Below, piece by piece: positions 63,723 to 64,000 of a stretch of 64,000 nt of DNA. Source of the stretch: Phycisphaerales bacterium (GTDB lineage: Bacteria > Planctomycetota > Phycisphaerae > UBA1845); the NCBI GenBank assembly GCA_020852275.1, contig JADZBE010000006.1, positions 35,248 to 99,247 of the forward strand, written 5' to 3'. The translations under genes and the position numbers were made by a program. How positions within the stretch are numbered: position 1 is the stretch's first letter; every line of letters begins with the position of its first letter. The notes under the pieces were generated by a model. The model had not been told where the DNA came from. It was given only the letters and a program-made list of their open reading frames with translations, and did no database searches.

Positions 63723-64000
63723 CTACCGCACATAGCCGTCGAGAAACTCGTCCCAGCGCGACTGTCGCGCGAAGTCAAGCGTCTCGTAGAAGCGCCGGTT
63801 CGTCTCCTGGTTTCGATTTGACGGCTGGTAGATTGTGATGCCGTGCGCGTCGTCGTACTTCGGGCGGTGACGTTCGTGCAGGACCACCGCGTCCACCGCG
63901 TCCATCACGCGCTGACAGCTTGCCTGCACGGCGGGCTCGTCCACGCGGCGCTGAATCTCGTACGCCATGTCGTACAGATCCTTGTCCATCGGCGCCTGCC
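63723..64000 (-). CDS. Clostripain-like (C11) cysteine peptidase, C-terminal part (cut by window edge)
   Basis: The last 92 codons of a protein enter the window from the right. The sequence AHGITIYQPSN, RRFYETLDFA and WDEFLDGYV matches, from memory, the C-terminal part of clostripain-family (C11) proteins, which have ITIYFP, then Tyr..Leu.Phe and Trp..Phe. The catalytic His-Cys pair is outside the window, so the activity cannot be checked. An in-frame ATG at 63989 exists, but the frame continues to the edge (...QAPMDKDL). Confidence 0.6.
   Translation of the reverse strand, partial: QAPMDKDLYDMAYEIQRRVDEPAVQASCQRVMDAVDAVVLHERHRPKYDDAHGITIYQPSNRNQETNRRFYETLDFARQSRWDEFLDGYVR

Overview
The window is a GC-rich bacterial chromosome segment with compact operons, a Gram-negative envelope (LPS core heptose genes, LpxK) and several secreted proteins of unfamiliar type: signal peptide, variable body, short Cys-containing C-terminal module. 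One carries five tandem 'GACC' Cys-rich repeats; another membrane protein ends in a 'CGVCEYNLTG..CPECG' zinc ribbon. From memory this style fits Planctomycetota, perhaps near Phycisphaerae. That assignment is inference: no rRNA or other phylogenetic marker was tested. No tRNA, rRNA, CRISPR array, prophage or transposase gene was recognised.

Layout. 1-364: start of an O-antigen-ligase-like membrane protein leaving the left edge. 889-3946: ADP-heptose genes hldE and gmhA plus a sugar epimerase. 4101-12259: the tryptophan locus. A sigma70-like promoter leads to a leader peptide with three consecutive Trp codons, a classical attenuator, then trpE-trpG-trpD-trpC-trpB, a one-TM unknown protein, trpA and a type I-beta DAHP synthase. 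trpF is absent. 12331-15616 (minus): a small protein, a formyltransferase with an in-frame repeat-like insertion, and an M29 aminopeptidase. 16401-21537: a sensor histidine kinase, then a membrane-anchored protein with an ABC ATPase and permease. 21558-24316 (minus): an SDR dehydrogenase and acetoacetyl-CoA synthetase, possibly 3-hydroxybutyrate use. 25183-36431 (minus): secreted or envelope proteins, including a TadG-like protein, an S41 protease and a tandem M16 peptidase. 37138-39987: lipA-tmk-holB in overlapping reading frames, then a hydroxyisobutyrate-dehydrogenase-like gene. 41306-47204: a TPR/HExxH peptidase, a polytopic zinc-ribbon protein and an RCK potassium channel. 47542-54615: three secreted proteins and a subtilisin. 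55332-61362 (minus): aldo/keto reductase, FAD oxidoreductase, LpxK, a MEMO-family protein with an extra N-terminal domain, and RNase HI. 61712-63151: ffh. The right edge cuts a clostripain-like (C11) gene.

Intergenic DNA is rich in small dispersed repeats: a two-palindrome REPIN-like element (8 sites), a hairpin family with a TACT loop and compensatory stem changes, two unrelated 23-bp tandem arrays, a ~165-bp composite element (2 copies), 8-bp tandem arrays and a (GA)19 tract. The most interesting signals are the trp attenuator, the shared C-terminal module on five secreted proteins, and the two palindromic repeat families.
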